From assembly GCA_009809945.1 (NCBI GenBank), contig WTPW01000031.1, forward strand, positions 242,087-306,086: 64,000 bases of DNA. The letters run 5' to 3'. The stretch comes from Gigaspora margarita. Lineage: Eukaryota > Glomeromycota > Glomeromycetes > Diversisporales > Gigasporaceae. Made by a program: the position numbers and the translations under genes. The notes beneath the pieces are model-generated. The model did no database searches and had not been told where the DNA came from. It saw nothing but the letters and a program-made list of their open reading frames with translations. Of this stretch, positions 35,373 through 46,032 are shown piece by piece (positions within the stretch are counted from its first letter, which is position 1; each line of letters begins with the position of its first letter).

Positions 35373-36032
35373 TCCCTTAAACCGTACAGTTTTAGCAGGC
35401 AAATTTGCCTGCTTAAATTTTATAAATTCATATCTGATCTATTTTTTTAAAAAATTAAATAATTTATAATTTTTTTTTTAAAATAAAAACTATAATTATA
35501 TACTATTTAAAACTTCTTTTTATTTGCTTAATATTTATAAAAAATTTGAAGTTGTTTATAAAAAAAAATTTTATAATTTTTTAAAAAAATTTTAATTTTA
35601 AAAATTTTTTCTGTTTTTTTAGTTTACTCAATAAAAATATAAGATTGACCCCCCTATTACCTTAATCCAAAGTTGTAAACAATTTAAAATTACATTACTT
35701 TTATTATTAAAACTTTTATAACTTATTAAGCAAAATTTGAACTTTACTTAGTAGTAACTACAAAATTTCTCTTCGGGAACATATAAAATTTTAAGAAACT
35801 TTTTAAAATTTTAATAGTAAAACTAAAAAATAAGTTTTATTAAAAATGTAATATCTTTATCAAAATTAAAGATAGAATAATAAAATTTAAATATGTTATA
35901 TATAAAAGGAATATCTTTAATTTTATTCAATAAATAGGGAGGGTCAAGCTTAAATAAATTTTAAGAAAACTCAAAAAAACTTTTTAAAAATAATTTTAGC
36001 AGGCAAATTTGCCTGCTATACAGTTTAAGGGA
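35373..36032. mobile_element. 660-bp element with GCAGGCAAATTTGCCTGC palindromes, TA target
   Basis: The ends TCCCTTAAACCG and complement are flanked by TA (35371-35372, 36033-36034). Removing it with one TA restores the LINE frame (WLHIQTIYEIW). An 18-bp perfect palindrome, GCAGGCAAATTTGCCTGC, lies 22 bp inside the left end (35395-35412) and 16 bp inside the right end (35999-36016). A 658-bp copy is at 45353-46010 with the same design. Confidence 0.92.
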
Positions 36033-36315
36033 TACAAACGATCTATGAAATCTGGTGTCTATACACAAAGGCAAAATGGGAAAATGACCCATTCTCTCAG
36101 ATGGAAGTGGTATATAGGGTTAAGGCAAGACTTAAGAACGAAGTAAAGCAGTTGCAAGTTAATTTAGAAAGGAAAATAGTAGAATTAGTAATAGATATAA
36201 ATCTCTAATTTGTATTCAAGATTAGATGCATTTAAGTAATAATAATAAAAGATGCCAATAGTGTTCCCGGTAAAATTTTACTGGGAAAATTTAAAAAAAA
36301 AAAAAATATTGGCAA

Positions 36316-36466
36316 GGGCCATGTCATTAATCATCTGATTATTTTTTATCAGAGACCTACCCCCCTCCCTCTTTTTTAATATATATATATTCAGGTTTTT
36401 ATATATAATTTCAACTTTTTTTACCCCCTTCCCCTTCTAAAAAATTACCTGATTTTTGTCACTCCC
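36316..36466. mobile_element. 151-bp MITE (GGGCCATGTC / GGGAGTGAC ends) with C-rich blocks
   Basis: It aligns, inverted, with the 152-bp element at 43529-43680. The C-rich blocks CCTACCCCCCTCCCTC and TACCCCCTTCCCCTTC are on the same strand in both halves, mirroring the G-block MITE family in design. Inner palindromic words are AATCATCTGATTA and TTACCTGATTTTT. It lies directly against the LINE's poly-A end. Confidence 0.75.
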
Positions 36467-36841
36467 TCAACTATTTGGTTTTTCAACTAATGATTTGAAA
36501 CATTATTATTTAGTCTTTTGGTTAGTCACTATCCAGTTTCTGTAGCACTATCAAAAGTCCTACTACTCTTACTTAGGTCTTACCAAGCCTGTTTCTACTC
36601 CTGCTTTGTTTTTAGAATTTCTGTACCTTCTTTTTTCTTATATAATAGTACCCAAGTCAGCTTCCAATTGCCCAATCACTTTCTTTTCTCTTATGCAATG
36701 TTATACAAGTTAGCTCCCAATAATTCAATATAATCCAAGTTACAGATCCTATGATTTAATTTAGTATTGCAAGAATTATACAATCACACTGTAATGCAAA
36801 TAGTGTAAAGTTTAAAGATGAAACTTTCTTCCTATAGAAAT
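36467..36841. other. No gene recognised
   Basis: A 71-codon plus-strand frame (36518-36733) has no recognisable domain; its codons are hydrophobic and low complexity. Confidence 0.35.
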
Positions 36842-36847
36842 CATATC

Positions 36848-37590
36848 GGCTGATTTAAGGAATTGCAAATAATTTTTGAACCACTGGTCCGGTTTGGATG
36901 ATTTAACTACCAAAATGTTCGTCTCAATGAGACGATTCTAACAAGCCCAAAATCGCTAAAATCCAATCACAGGATCCAGAGATCGATCAAATTTTGTGAG
37001 ATTTTAATAGTGTTGTTAGAATTACTATGTAAATATCTTTAACAGTGAATAACGTTTGAACCACTGGTCCGTTTTGGATGATTTAACCACCAAAATGTTC
37101 GTCTCGATGAGACGATTCTAACGAGCCCAAGATCATCAAAATCTAATCACGGGATCACAAGATCGTTAAAAATTAGTATAACGGCTTATCTACAAATCTC
37201 ATGGGTTTTTACAGTACTACAATATAAAAAAACCCATGAGATTTGTAGATAAGCCGTTATACTAATTTTTAACGATCTTGTGATCCCGTGATTAGATTTT
37301 GATGATCTTGGGCTCGTTAGAATCGTCTCATCGAGACGAACATTTTGGTGGTTAAATCATCCAAAACGGACCAGTGGTTCAAACGTTATTCACTGTTAAA
37401 GATATTTACATAGTAATTCTAAAAACACTATTAAAATTTCACAAAATTTGATCGATCTCTGGATCCTGTGATTGGATTTTAGCGATTTTGGGCTTATTAG
37501 AATCGTCTCATTGAGACGAACATTTTGGTAGTTAAATCATCCAAAACAAACCAGTAGAGCAAAAGTTATTAGCAATTCCTTAAATCAGCC
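36848..37590. mobile_element. 743-bp foldback with four CGTCTC-GAGACG modules
   Basis: The arms start GGCTGATTTAAGGAATTGC and mirror it at the right. CATAT flanks both sides (36842-36846, 37591-37595). Two modules per arm contain ACCAAAATGTTCGTCTCAAT and the palindrome GTCTCRATGAGAC. The inner arms (37160-37200 and 37215-37265) are an almost perfect hairpin, TAACGGCTTATCTACAAATC and complement, around a 15-bp loop. Non-coding. Confidence 0.85.
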
Positions 37591-38029
37591 CATATGTTGA
37601 ACTTGGAGCTATTTTATTATATAGACTTGAAGAATAATAACAATCCAACTACACTATATCACTATACTTCTTTTAATCTTAGAATAATTTAGAATTAAAA
37701 TAAAAAATTTTATTAAATTTAATAAAATAGTTGATAAAATATTTAAACTTAAAGTTGAGAAACCTTTTACTTAAAAAAAATTTGGCCCTTTCTACTAACT
37801 CACCACTATATATATTAATACTGGCAAATTTTTAAAAATTTATATTAAATACTTATTGAATAGTATGATTCAAATACTACTCAAGCTAAACTATAACTTT
37901 AATTATACTATTCAATATAATAAATTTATTAAATTTTTACTAGTGAAATAAATTAAAATAATATCAAAATAATTATATAAATAATTATAATATGTATTTT
38001 AAGAAAATATATTACTATAAAGTCTCGAA

Positions 38030-38236
38030 TATAAGCAACCCCTAAGCCATCCATTTTGGCTGAATTTTTTAAAAAGTTGCTTAAATTCAGTAATTTTAAA
38101 ATTTTTAATTCTATTGGCCTATCTTAATAAAATTTATTCTGTATTTAACAATTTTAATGGGATTGCTTATTTTATTTTCCTAGTATTTTGGCCTCAAAAT
38201 ATAGGGTTGTTTATTTTTGGGGGTTGCTTATATTTA
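38030..38236. mobile_element. About 207-bp foldback (ATATAAGCAACCCC ends)
   Basis: ATATAAGCAACCCCTAAG at the left and GGGGGTTGCTTATAT at the right mirror each other. Its ends resemble the AATAAGC(T)ACC family. A 99-codon frame across it (38114-38413) is not credited. Confidence 0.55.
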
Positions 38237-38609
38237 GAACTTTATGGTATTTATTTTATAGTGCACAATTTTTTTATTGGATCCAGATCTGAATTTAGAT
38301 TTTTCTTATTCAGATCTGAATTCAGACTTGGATCTGATCCGGTTTTCAGATCAGATCCAGATTTTCAGAAAGATTTGTCTAATCTGTGCAAAATACTAGT
38401 TCTATACAGATAACTATCAAATAACTAGCATTAAATAACTAGCAATAATTAGTAACTTTAACTTTATATATGTGCGAATTTATAAAATTAGACCTTTTTT
38501 AAACCCCATATCTGCAAATTATCACATGATAATTGGTTATAAATTTCAATTTCATCCAAAAATAATTGTCAAATTTATTTTTCTATTTAAATAATAAAGT
38601 AAGCATGGT

Positions 38610-39680
38610 TATTATAGCACAGTACCAATTATGGCGCACATGTGATATCTTGTGATCCAATAGTCAGGATCAGATGATTTTGCTACCATTTGATTCATTA
38701 CGATGAGACGAATCGAATGGTAGTAAAATCATCTGATTCTGATCACTAGATCACAAGAAATTAATACTTAAAAAAATAAATAAAATTTTTAATTTTAAGG
38801 TTTTAATAAAACCTAATCATAGTATGTTAATAGTGACTTTTTTTATTAAGTAAATTGACCTTTATTATTAAGATAATTTTGTTTATCATTACAAATTCTA
38901 TTTACCTCTAAATTTTTATAAAAATCAGATAATTTTTTATTAAGTTATTTGTAAAAAGTATACTTGTGCCATAATAGGTTCTTTTGGTACAAAATAAATT
39001 TAAAAAAATCAATTAATAAAAAAGAATTTAACTAATTTTAACACCTGGTTAAAGTTATAAAATTTAACTACTCTTTATTTTTATAAAAGTTTTTTATATA
39101 AAAATTATTTTTTAAAGATTAGAGTTAGGGTATAGGTTATATTAAGTTAGAGAATGAATTATTTATATGCAAAATTAGATGCTAAAAACTTTTACTTAAT
39201 AGCCCAAAGCTAGTTTTTGTAATAAAATTTTGTGATATTGATAATCTTTTGATTTTTTTTAAGTTTTCTTAAAATTTTCTTTATTTTGTTACACAAGATC
39301 CTGCAACCTAATTGGTAAATTATAGGATGGTTAACATCACCAGAGGGGCAAGTTAACAACACTCAATAAAAAATTATCTAATTTTTATAAAAAGTTAGAG
39401 GTAAGTAAAACATATAATGATTAATAAAATTGTCTTATTAATGAAGGTCGATTTACTTAATAAAAAAATTTGCTAACAATGCATTTAAGTTATTTTTTAG
39501 TTTTTTAAATTTTAATCTTTTATTGCTAGTAAATTGTGGTATAATAATTAGAATCAAAATGATTCTGGTACCATACAATTCATCTCACTGAGACAATTCG
39601 AATGGTACCAAAATTGGTCAATTCTGATTGTTAGATTACAAGATATCATATGTGCACCATAATTGGTACACGTATAATAA
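38610..39680. mobile_element. 1.07-kb element with long hairpin-bearing inverted repeats
   Basis: GTACCAATTATGGCGCACAT at about 38623 pairs with ATGTGCACCATAATTGGTAC at about 39645. The homology continues inwards through a hairpin in each arm (CGATGAGACG at about 38700, CATCTCACTGAGACA at about 39580), so each inverted repeat is about 140 bp. The interior is A/T-rich and non-coding. Confidence 0.7.
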
Positions 39681-39719
39681 TTTGTTGATTTTTTTGCTTT
39701 TATTTTAATTTGCAATATC

Positions 39720-39840
39720 ATGTAATCTAGTGATCAAAATCAAATGATTTTGGTATTATTCGATTCATCTTGATGTAATAATTTAAATGATAGCAAAATC
39801 ATTTGATTTTGATTATTAGATCACGTGATAATGGCCATTA
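39720..39840. repeat. Hairpin repeat (TTTTGGTATTATTCGATTC arms)
   Basis: A third hairpin of the same type as those in 38610-39680, here alone: ATCAAAATCAAATGATTTTG and its mirror around CATCTTGATG. Confidence 0.6.
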
Positions 39841-39847
39841 AAGTTAT

Positions 39848-40740
39848 TTGTGCCATGATACCTATACTTACCTTATATATCAAACCAATGAACCCACCGA
39901 GAAACCAATGAATGGAATTATATACAATGAAGTAAAAATAGTAAAAATTACAGAAATTTTAGCTTATTTAAATATTTATAAGTATTTTTTTTTTACAATT
40001 TATTCATTCTTTTTTAGTTCTACTTATTGCTTATTAGTCTTTATTTTAATTGCTTTAATATTAATTACTTTAATTTATTTCGGTAAATATAAAAAAATTT
40101 TTTCACAAAAATATAAATATAAATACTTATTTATTATATTTAATTTAGTCTGGTTAAAAAATAAGATCATAATATTTATTCAATACCTATTTAGTTTAAT
40201 AAGTATATAGTTTATTAATTACAGTAGTGAAATTAAAATCAGCAAATTATATATACAATTAATACTTATAATATTTATTTACTTTAACTTAGAATACTTT
40301 CAAGCATCTAAATTAATAGGCCAGAGCTCAATTTTTAATTAGCAGAAAAAAAAATTAGCCAAGTTCATTATTATGATAAAAAAAAAGTTGATTAAAAACC
40401 ATCTTTTTTAGCATAGAGTTTCAAAATTAATATCCACATTTCACAACAAGAATTTTTGGCAAAATTATTGTAATTGATGATTGTATAAAAGGTTTTAATT
40501 TAGAACTGATGATGGGGTTTCTCAAATACCTCAATCGATAGATTAGAGGCAAATTTTTAATTAGTTAGTAATTGAATAAACCAACCAATTTGGTCAGTTT
40601 ATTTGATTAAAAATTTGCTTCTAATCCATTAATTAAAGTGCTTGAGAACTCCAACTATGAACTTTGTCTGAAAAATTTGTAAAATTGATAATCATTATAC
40701 TATTTATTAATATATATAGTTTTAATAAAGGGTTTGAAAA
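39848..40740. other. AT-rich; one 120-codon frame of doubtful status
   Basis: A frame at 39848-40210 encodes a Phe/Ile/Tyr-rich peptide with two hydrophobic stretches. Composition follows the local A/T content and no family is recognised, so it is not called as a gene. Confidence 0.3.
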
Positions 40741-40742
40741 AA

Positions 40743-40992
40743 TGGTACACTGTGCACCATAGTGCGCCCTTTTATGCTTCTTGAAATTTTACTAAGATAA
40801 CCCCTGTTGTACTTTTAATAAAAACTGCTCCTTTTGCAATATTACTTTAGACTTTAATTTTAAATTAATTCTAAACCTAATACTAACCCTAACTCCAACT
40901 CTAACCTCTAACCTTCTAACCCTAACTTCAACTCTAACCCTAATTTCAATTATTATTATTTATAGAGGTGCGCTATAGTGCACTGTGCACCA
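40743..40992. mobile_element. 250-bp MITE (TGGTGCACAGTGCAC ends)
   Basis: TGGTACACTGTGCACCATAG at the left is mirrored by CTATAGTGCACTGTGCACCA at the right. The interior has degenerate telomere-like repeats (CTAACCCTAACTCCAACTCT). Confidence 0.7.
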
Positions 40993-41035
40993 AATTATAA
41001 ATTTCTTAATAAAATTATATTTATAGAGCACTGAC

Positions 41036-41166
41036 AGATATTACGTAATATTTTTAGAAAAAGAGAAGGTAGCTAAGTATAATTTACTATATATATACTT
41101 CATATATGATGTGGGGAAGGGGTAGCTCCCTTAATAAAAAATATTACATAATATCTGTTAGCACCT
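41036..41166. mobile_element. Degraded third copy of the paired G-block MITE
   Basis: GAGCACTGACAGATATTACG and CATAATATCTGTTAGCAC form the ends. GGGGAAGGGGTAGCTCCC remains of the right G-block. Confidence 0.65.
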
Positions 41167-41546
41167 ATACAGTATATATTTAATAACTATAATAAAATTA
41201 TATAAAAATTACAATATTAAATTTATTTTAATGTATTTATTTATGAAACTATATAATACAATGACTATATTCGTAATATGACAACTATATTATATATTGG
41301 CAACAATATTGTGACTCTGCTATGAATTTGTAATATCACGCTCTTATAAAAAATCTAACTACTATAATGGCCATGATATAACCTCATAGATTTACATATT
41401 CTACTATGACATAAGATCTAAAAAGAAAAGAAAAATTCATTTTGATAACCAAAAAAAAAGGACCAAATACAAAAAGAACCAGTACTTAGCTTCAAGACCC
41501 ATCTTAATTTAATGCTCAGTTGCTAATTTCAAGGCCTAGTCAAATT

Positions 41547-42105
41547 TATTTTTTTTATTTATTTTTTTTTAACTCTTTAATGATCTTGCCAGTACTTTAT
41601 TAAGAATTATACAATCTAATCTAATTTACAATAAAACTTTTATTAAATTGACATATCTTAATTTCTAAGCTGACCCCACCTGGCTGCCTTAATGGTACCC
41701 AAATGTGACTTGTTGCACTAAATTATATGATTTAGAATTATTACTATCATAGGACTCATGTCCTATATAGTCTTATATTCCAAGTTTTAACCTCGGACTT
41801 CGGTTTCATCCAACCAATATTGGCCTGGTTCCAGAATTGCTACCAGGAGTTCGTAGCTTGATTTTCACTACATCTCATGACTTTGGTTATCCAAATTGTA
41901 GTTCCTAACTAACAAGTTTAACCTTGAAGACTTTGTTATACCAATTTATGATCTGATCTGCATTAGGTCCATCAATTGATGTCCTGGGTTTCTGGTACCA
42001 TGGTGTTGCAGTTCTCTAATACAGTTAAACCACACTGTAAATAATATTCACCACCAACGAGATTTGAACCGGCAACCTTTTGATTTGTAATCTCAGATCA
42101 TAACT
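41547..42105 (-). mobile_element. 559-bp SINE-like retroposon, minus strand
   Basis: The 5' head (from 42105 leftwards) resembles a tRNA, with GATTACAAATC and the pol III B box GGTTCAAATCTCG. The 3' end has AATTCTTAATAAAGTACTGG then an A-rich tail (T-rich on the plus strand, 41547-41571). GCCTAGTCAAATT is duplicated at 41534-41546 and 42106-42118. The tail matches that of the element at 46033-46793 (AATTCTAATAAAGTCTTGGC). No open reading frame. The head may have lost part of the A box. Confidence 0.75.
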
Positions 42106-42118
42106 GCCTAGTCAAATT

Positions 42119-42743
42119 CACAGATTTCTAATAACAATTAAAAAACCTAAAAAAAGAAAGTGAAGTTAGTTTCAATAACCAAAAAAAAGGGCCAAAATAC
42201 AAGGAACTAGTAATTAGCTTCAAGACCTGTTACAATTTCATACACTTGGTTCCATTTCGCTCTTAATGAAAACAAAGCTATAAAAGAAAAAAAATGTTAC
42301 TAACATCATCCAAGTTTAGTTTTTCAGATTACTATACCATTTTACCCTTACTAACAAACTATAAAATCTAGAAAAAACAAAGTCAGTTAAAAACAAAAAG
42401 TACAAGAAAAAATAAAACTAAGAGCTGGTACTTATCTTAGTCCAGTTCTATCCCATTCAGGTTCAGATTTTTGGATTATTCCTTTCACTTGCACTGGCAA
42501 ACTACAAAAATGATCCAAAGAAGTCAACATAGTATTCTTGCAAAGTGCACTGGTTGATGCTTTTTGTCTTTCTAAAATTCAGAGAAGTCAATATAGTGTT
42601 ATTACATTGGCTAATAGCTAATCATCAGAAAATTTTATATATAGATATTGATCGATATATAACACTTAATCGTTTTATATCAATTATAAAATATTATTAT
42701 ATATCGATTAATTGGATAAAAATCAATATATATCTATAATTGA
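42119..42743. other. No gene recognised; ATCGATATAT palindromic words
   Basis: Spacer with repeated GATATATCGATTA-like words at about 42640-42735. A 64-codon frame at 42545-42739 is not credited. Similar words recur at 46890-47045. Confidence 0.4.
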
Positions 42744-42747
42744 TATA

Positions 42748-42964
42748 CTGTATTCTATCATAAATAAGCACCTCCTTTTTTGAAATTTCAAACTCAACGT
42801 TCTTGATAACTATCTTATCAAACTTAATAAAAATTTTTTTATTTAAATTTTATATATCTATAAAATTTAAATAAAAAAATTTTTATTAAGTTTGATTAGA
42901 TAGTTATCAAAAATGTTGAGTTTGAAATTTCAAAAAAGAGGTGCTTATTCATAATAGAATACGG
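42748..42964. mobile_element. 217-bp near-perfect hairpin MITE (AATAAGCACC ends)
   Basis: The arms of about 100 bp start CTGTATTCTATCATAAATAA and are mirrored at the right. TATA flanks both ends (42744-42747, 42965-42968). Only a few mismatches separate the arms, suggesting recent origin or repeated correction. Confidence 0.8.
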
Positions 42965-43150
42965 TATATAATTTTTTATATTAAATCATTATATATCTAT
43001 AAATCGATTATAATTGTAATTATTTGAAACGATATATAACGATTAACAGATCTTTAATGATTACATAATGTTTTGACTCGTCACCAGATAAAAATAAATA
43101 AATAAATAAATAAAAAAATAAAATGCTGATTAAAACAAACTAAAAACAAT

Positions 43151-43373
43151 NNNNNNNNNNNNNNNNNNNNNNNNNNNNNNNNNNNNNNNNNNNNNNNNNN
43201 NNNNNNNNNNNNNNNNNNNNNNNNNNNNNNNNNNNNNNNNNNNNNNNNNNNNNNNNNNNNNNNNNNNNNNNNNNNNNNNNNNNNNNNNNNNNNNNNNNNN
43301 NNNNNNNNNNNNNNNNNNNNNNNNNNNNNNNNNNNNNNNNNNNNNNNNNNNNNNNNNNNNNNNNNNNNNNNNN
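43151..43373. other. Assembly gap (223 unknown bases)
   Basis: A continuous run of N. Confidence 0.98.
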
Positions 43374-43528
43374 TTTTTTTAATATTTTGAATACTTTTGA
43401 AATATTTTAGGACTAGAAAATCAAGTTGGATCAGTAGATTGTACTCTGGATCATGCCAAGGATACATTTGACTAATATTTTCAAAATGTTTCAAAATGCT
43501 TTGACGAACATAGTACAAGATCAGATTA

Positions 43529-43680
43529 GGGGAGTGAAAAAATCAGGTGATTTTTTAGGGGGGGGAGGGGGTAAAAAAAATTGAAATTACATATAAGAAC
43601 CTGACTATATATATATTAAAGAAGAGGGAGGGGGGGTAGACCTCTGATAAAAAATAATCAGGTGATTAATGACATGGCCC
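43529..43680. mobile_element. 152-bp MITE with paired G-rich blocks (TTA target)
   Basis: It starts GGGGAGTGAAAAAATCAGGT and ends TCAGGTGATTAATGACATGG then CCC. TTA flanks both (43526-43528, 43681-43683). The blocks GGGGGGGGAGGGGG and GAGGGAGGGGGGG are on the same strand. Inverted relative to 36316-36466. Confidence 0.8.
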
Positions 43681-43849
43681 TTAGATCTTTATTTTTTTTG
43701 TTTATAATTTAGATCTTTATATTGGTTTTTCATTTTTGGTTTGTTTTTTTTGGTTTCGCATTGTTTTTTTTAGTTTCATTTTGTTTTTTCATTTTTTTTT
43801 CTTTTATTTATTATTTTTTATTTTTTTATACAAAAAAATATCAACTCTA

Positions 43850-45130
43850 ACTTTTGTCACTTTGCAAGAAATCTAATGACTTTTCAAAACTTTGTGCAAG
43901 ACAACTCAGCCTTCCAATACTTGGCAAGAACACACAACTGATTTCACCAAGCAATTTCTAAATTTCAAAGAATTCTTTTTTGAAGAAATAAAAGATTTAG
44001 TTGGTGCTTTATTTTTTTTCATTTGATGTTTTTTGTTCTTTTTGTTTTTGTTTTTGGATTTTTTTATTTTTTTTTTATTAATTTATTTTATTCTGGCACT
44101 TTGAAAAAAAATAACCTAGGCTTTGTCAATACTTTGCAAGCAAACCCAGACTTTTTTGGCACTTTGCAAGAATATATACAACTTGATTTTAGCAATTTCT
44201 GTCATGAACTCTACTTCAGAGAAATGGAAATTTGGGGTTTTATTTTTTTTTTATTTAGTTTGTTTATATTCTGTTTTTTTTTTTTGTTTGTTTTCTTTTT
44301 ACTTATTTCTTTAATTTTTATTTTTTTTATTTATTCTGGCACATTGCGAAAACCTTTAATGATTTCTAAATTGCAAGAAATGAACTCTCATATCCACCAA
44401 TTTGGTTTCACCCAAAATTAGCCAATCATTATCAAGAATTATTTGCTATTAAAATTTATTACAAAGTGAGTTTTGACAACAATGGTCTTTTNAACTTACT
44501 TATAATCNATAATTAAGTGTACANAATATTNTAATATCTACATGTTTAATTATTAGCTGAAAGTAAGTTAAAAAGGTAGTTTTTCTGAAAAGTTCTTCNG
44601 AATTTANNCTTACCCATTATACAACNGATNAAACAATGACAAACNGATNCTTTTNTACCNNAAAATACCAAAACGCTTCAACAACTAGTAATAGTGCTTC
44701 CTTTTCCAGCTTGGCATAGCTGTTCTTTGAATATTTATTGCTTATTTATCTCATATAGAGGCCAAAAGACTATTTTATTTGAAGGTTTCGTTTGTTATTC
44801 TTCACGTCATTTAATAGCAGAAGTTTGTGTAATGGTTTATCGAAAAAAGACCCCTAAAAATCAAATCGGTGGATATGTTATTTCAGAAAAATAGAGATTT
44901 GGAGCTTTGTTTATTTTTTTATTTAGTTTGCTTACATTTTTGTTTTTTGTTTGATTTTCTTTTTTTTTACTTATTTTTTTAATTTTATTTTATTTATTTC
45001 TGACTTTTTTCAGAACTTTGCAAGAATATGATCTGATTTTTCTAGTACTTTACAAGAATACCAACTTTAACTTCTTTGGCACTTTGCAAGAAGTAGTGAA
45101 TATGAGCAAATATAATAGTAGATGTGACAA
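43850..45130 (+). repeat. Degenerate minisatellite of CTTTGCAAGAA words
   Basis: The word CACTTTGCAAGAA recurs between poly-T tracts and TTTATTTATT spacers. GAAATGGAxATTTGGxG segments occur at about 44220 and 44885. Frames at 44023-44421 and 44123-44314 are translated repeat. Scattered unknown bases at 44492-44665 mark a poor join. Confidence 0.6.
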
Positions 45131-45352
45131 AGTGCAAAAGTAATTGAAAATATTACTATTTTTTTATTTTTGTTTTTTTTGATATTTTTTTTCGGGAGGA
45201 GAGTTTTTTTGGTTGTTTATTTTTTTTTTATAATAATATATAATAAAAATATGTAATATAATATAATATATAATAATAATAAATAAATAAGAAATTTGCG
45301 AAAACTTGCAAATATTGATTAAAAATTTATATTTAATTTAAAATATAATATA

Positions 45353-46010
45353 TCCCTTAAATGGTAAGCAATTGCAGGCAAATTTGCCTGCAATTTTTTC
45401 TATAAACATTTCTTTGATTTAGTTTTTTAAATATTTAAAATATTTAAATAAAATTTTATACAATAATATTTGAAAATAAAGATTATATTTTTGCTATATT
45501 TGTATTTAAATTATAAGAAAATAAATTGTAGTTGCTTATAAGCCCAAAATATACAAATTTCAAAAAAATTTTTTAATTAAAAAATTATTTTAAACCTTTT
45601 TGGCGAACTCTTTAAATATTAATTTTAGATCTATTGTTCTTAATACAACTTTATAGACTATGTAAAGGATTACAATTTTTATTATTACAAGTTTTATGAT
45701 TTACTTGTAAAAATTAGTACTTGTCTTAAGAGCAAAAATTTTTTTTAGCTTCGGGAACATATAAAATTTTAGAAAATATAAAAAAATTTTAATAGTAAAC
45801 TCTTAAGTTACACAAACTTTGAACTTTAATTAATTAAAAGTTATTTAATAATTTTAAAAAATTTTNATAATAAAGTTAATAAAATATATTTCAAATAATA
45901 TATTATATAAAATAGAAAATTTCTAAATTATTTATTTGTTGTTTTATTTAAAAAAACCTTAAATATTTTCAAAATTGCAGGCAAATTTGCCTGCAAGACC
46001 TTTTAAGGGA
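45353..46010. mobile_element. 658-bp element with GCAGGCAAATTTGCCTGC palindromes, second copy
   Basis: The ends TCCCTTAAATGG and complement are flanked by TA (45351-45352, 46011-46012). The 18-bp perfect palindrome is at 45374-45391 and 45977-45994. It shares CTTCGGGAACATATAAAATT inside with the copy at 35373-36032. Confidence 0.9.
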
Positions 46011-46032
46011 TAATAATATTAAATAAAAAAAA

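Larger units (their letters stand above)
30947..36207 (+). pseudogene. LINE ORF2 pseudogene: endonuclease and reverse transcriptase, interrupted twice
   Basis: A frame starting ATG at 30947, overlapping ORF1 by 29 bp, leads into FNITILNIKVLND and DIIMLQETNLNREE (endonuclease), then VYAPPNVEDR, NIIAGNMNTNLN (GDFN-like) and NSDHLLLEC (SDH). The reverse transcriptase follows: NKSPGWDGLDYEFYK (about 32290), LIPKKSENLEEVQNWRLISM, HQQGFVAERAITNAALDI, LVDQAKAFDRV (palm A, about 32670), RGVRQ (about 32845), and YADD at 34162-34173. A Cys/His segment near 35180 (CCT, stop, CTEE...HFMFEC) and WLHIQTIYEIWCLYTKAKW (across the second insertion) complete the C-terminus, ending at 36207. Broken by stops (e.g. 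after MRT at 32642, TGA in the Cys motif), frameshifts (e.g. about 32865) and two transposon insertions. Confidence 0.9.
29076..36304 (+). mobile_element. Full-length decayed LINE with two later insertions
   Basis: Order: short 5' leader, ORF1 with CCHC knuckle, endonuclease, reverse transcriptase, C-terminal Cys/His region, and a poly-A tail at about 36290-36306. AATATTGGCAA is present at 29065-29075 and 36305-36315, a target-site duplication whose right copy merges with the A tail. After removing the two nested elements (32908-34093 and 35373-36032) the unit is about 5.4 kb. Many stops and frameshifts show it is inactive. It resembles the Tad/L1 group in organisation. Confidence 0.85.

Noticed and set aside
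39848..40210. 120-codon frame with hydrophobic stretches
   Set aside because: Composition follows local A/T content, with no motif and no homologue recognised.
42050..42105. tRNA gene on the minus strand
   Set aside because: Anticodon and acceptor stems do not pair and the sequence continues as a SINE with an A tail, so it is a tRNA-derived head, not a functional tRNA.
44023..44421. 132-codon Phe-rich frame
   Set aside because: Translated poly-T and CTTTGCAAGAA minisatellite; the same repeat in inverse at 25680-26063 gives a similar false protein.
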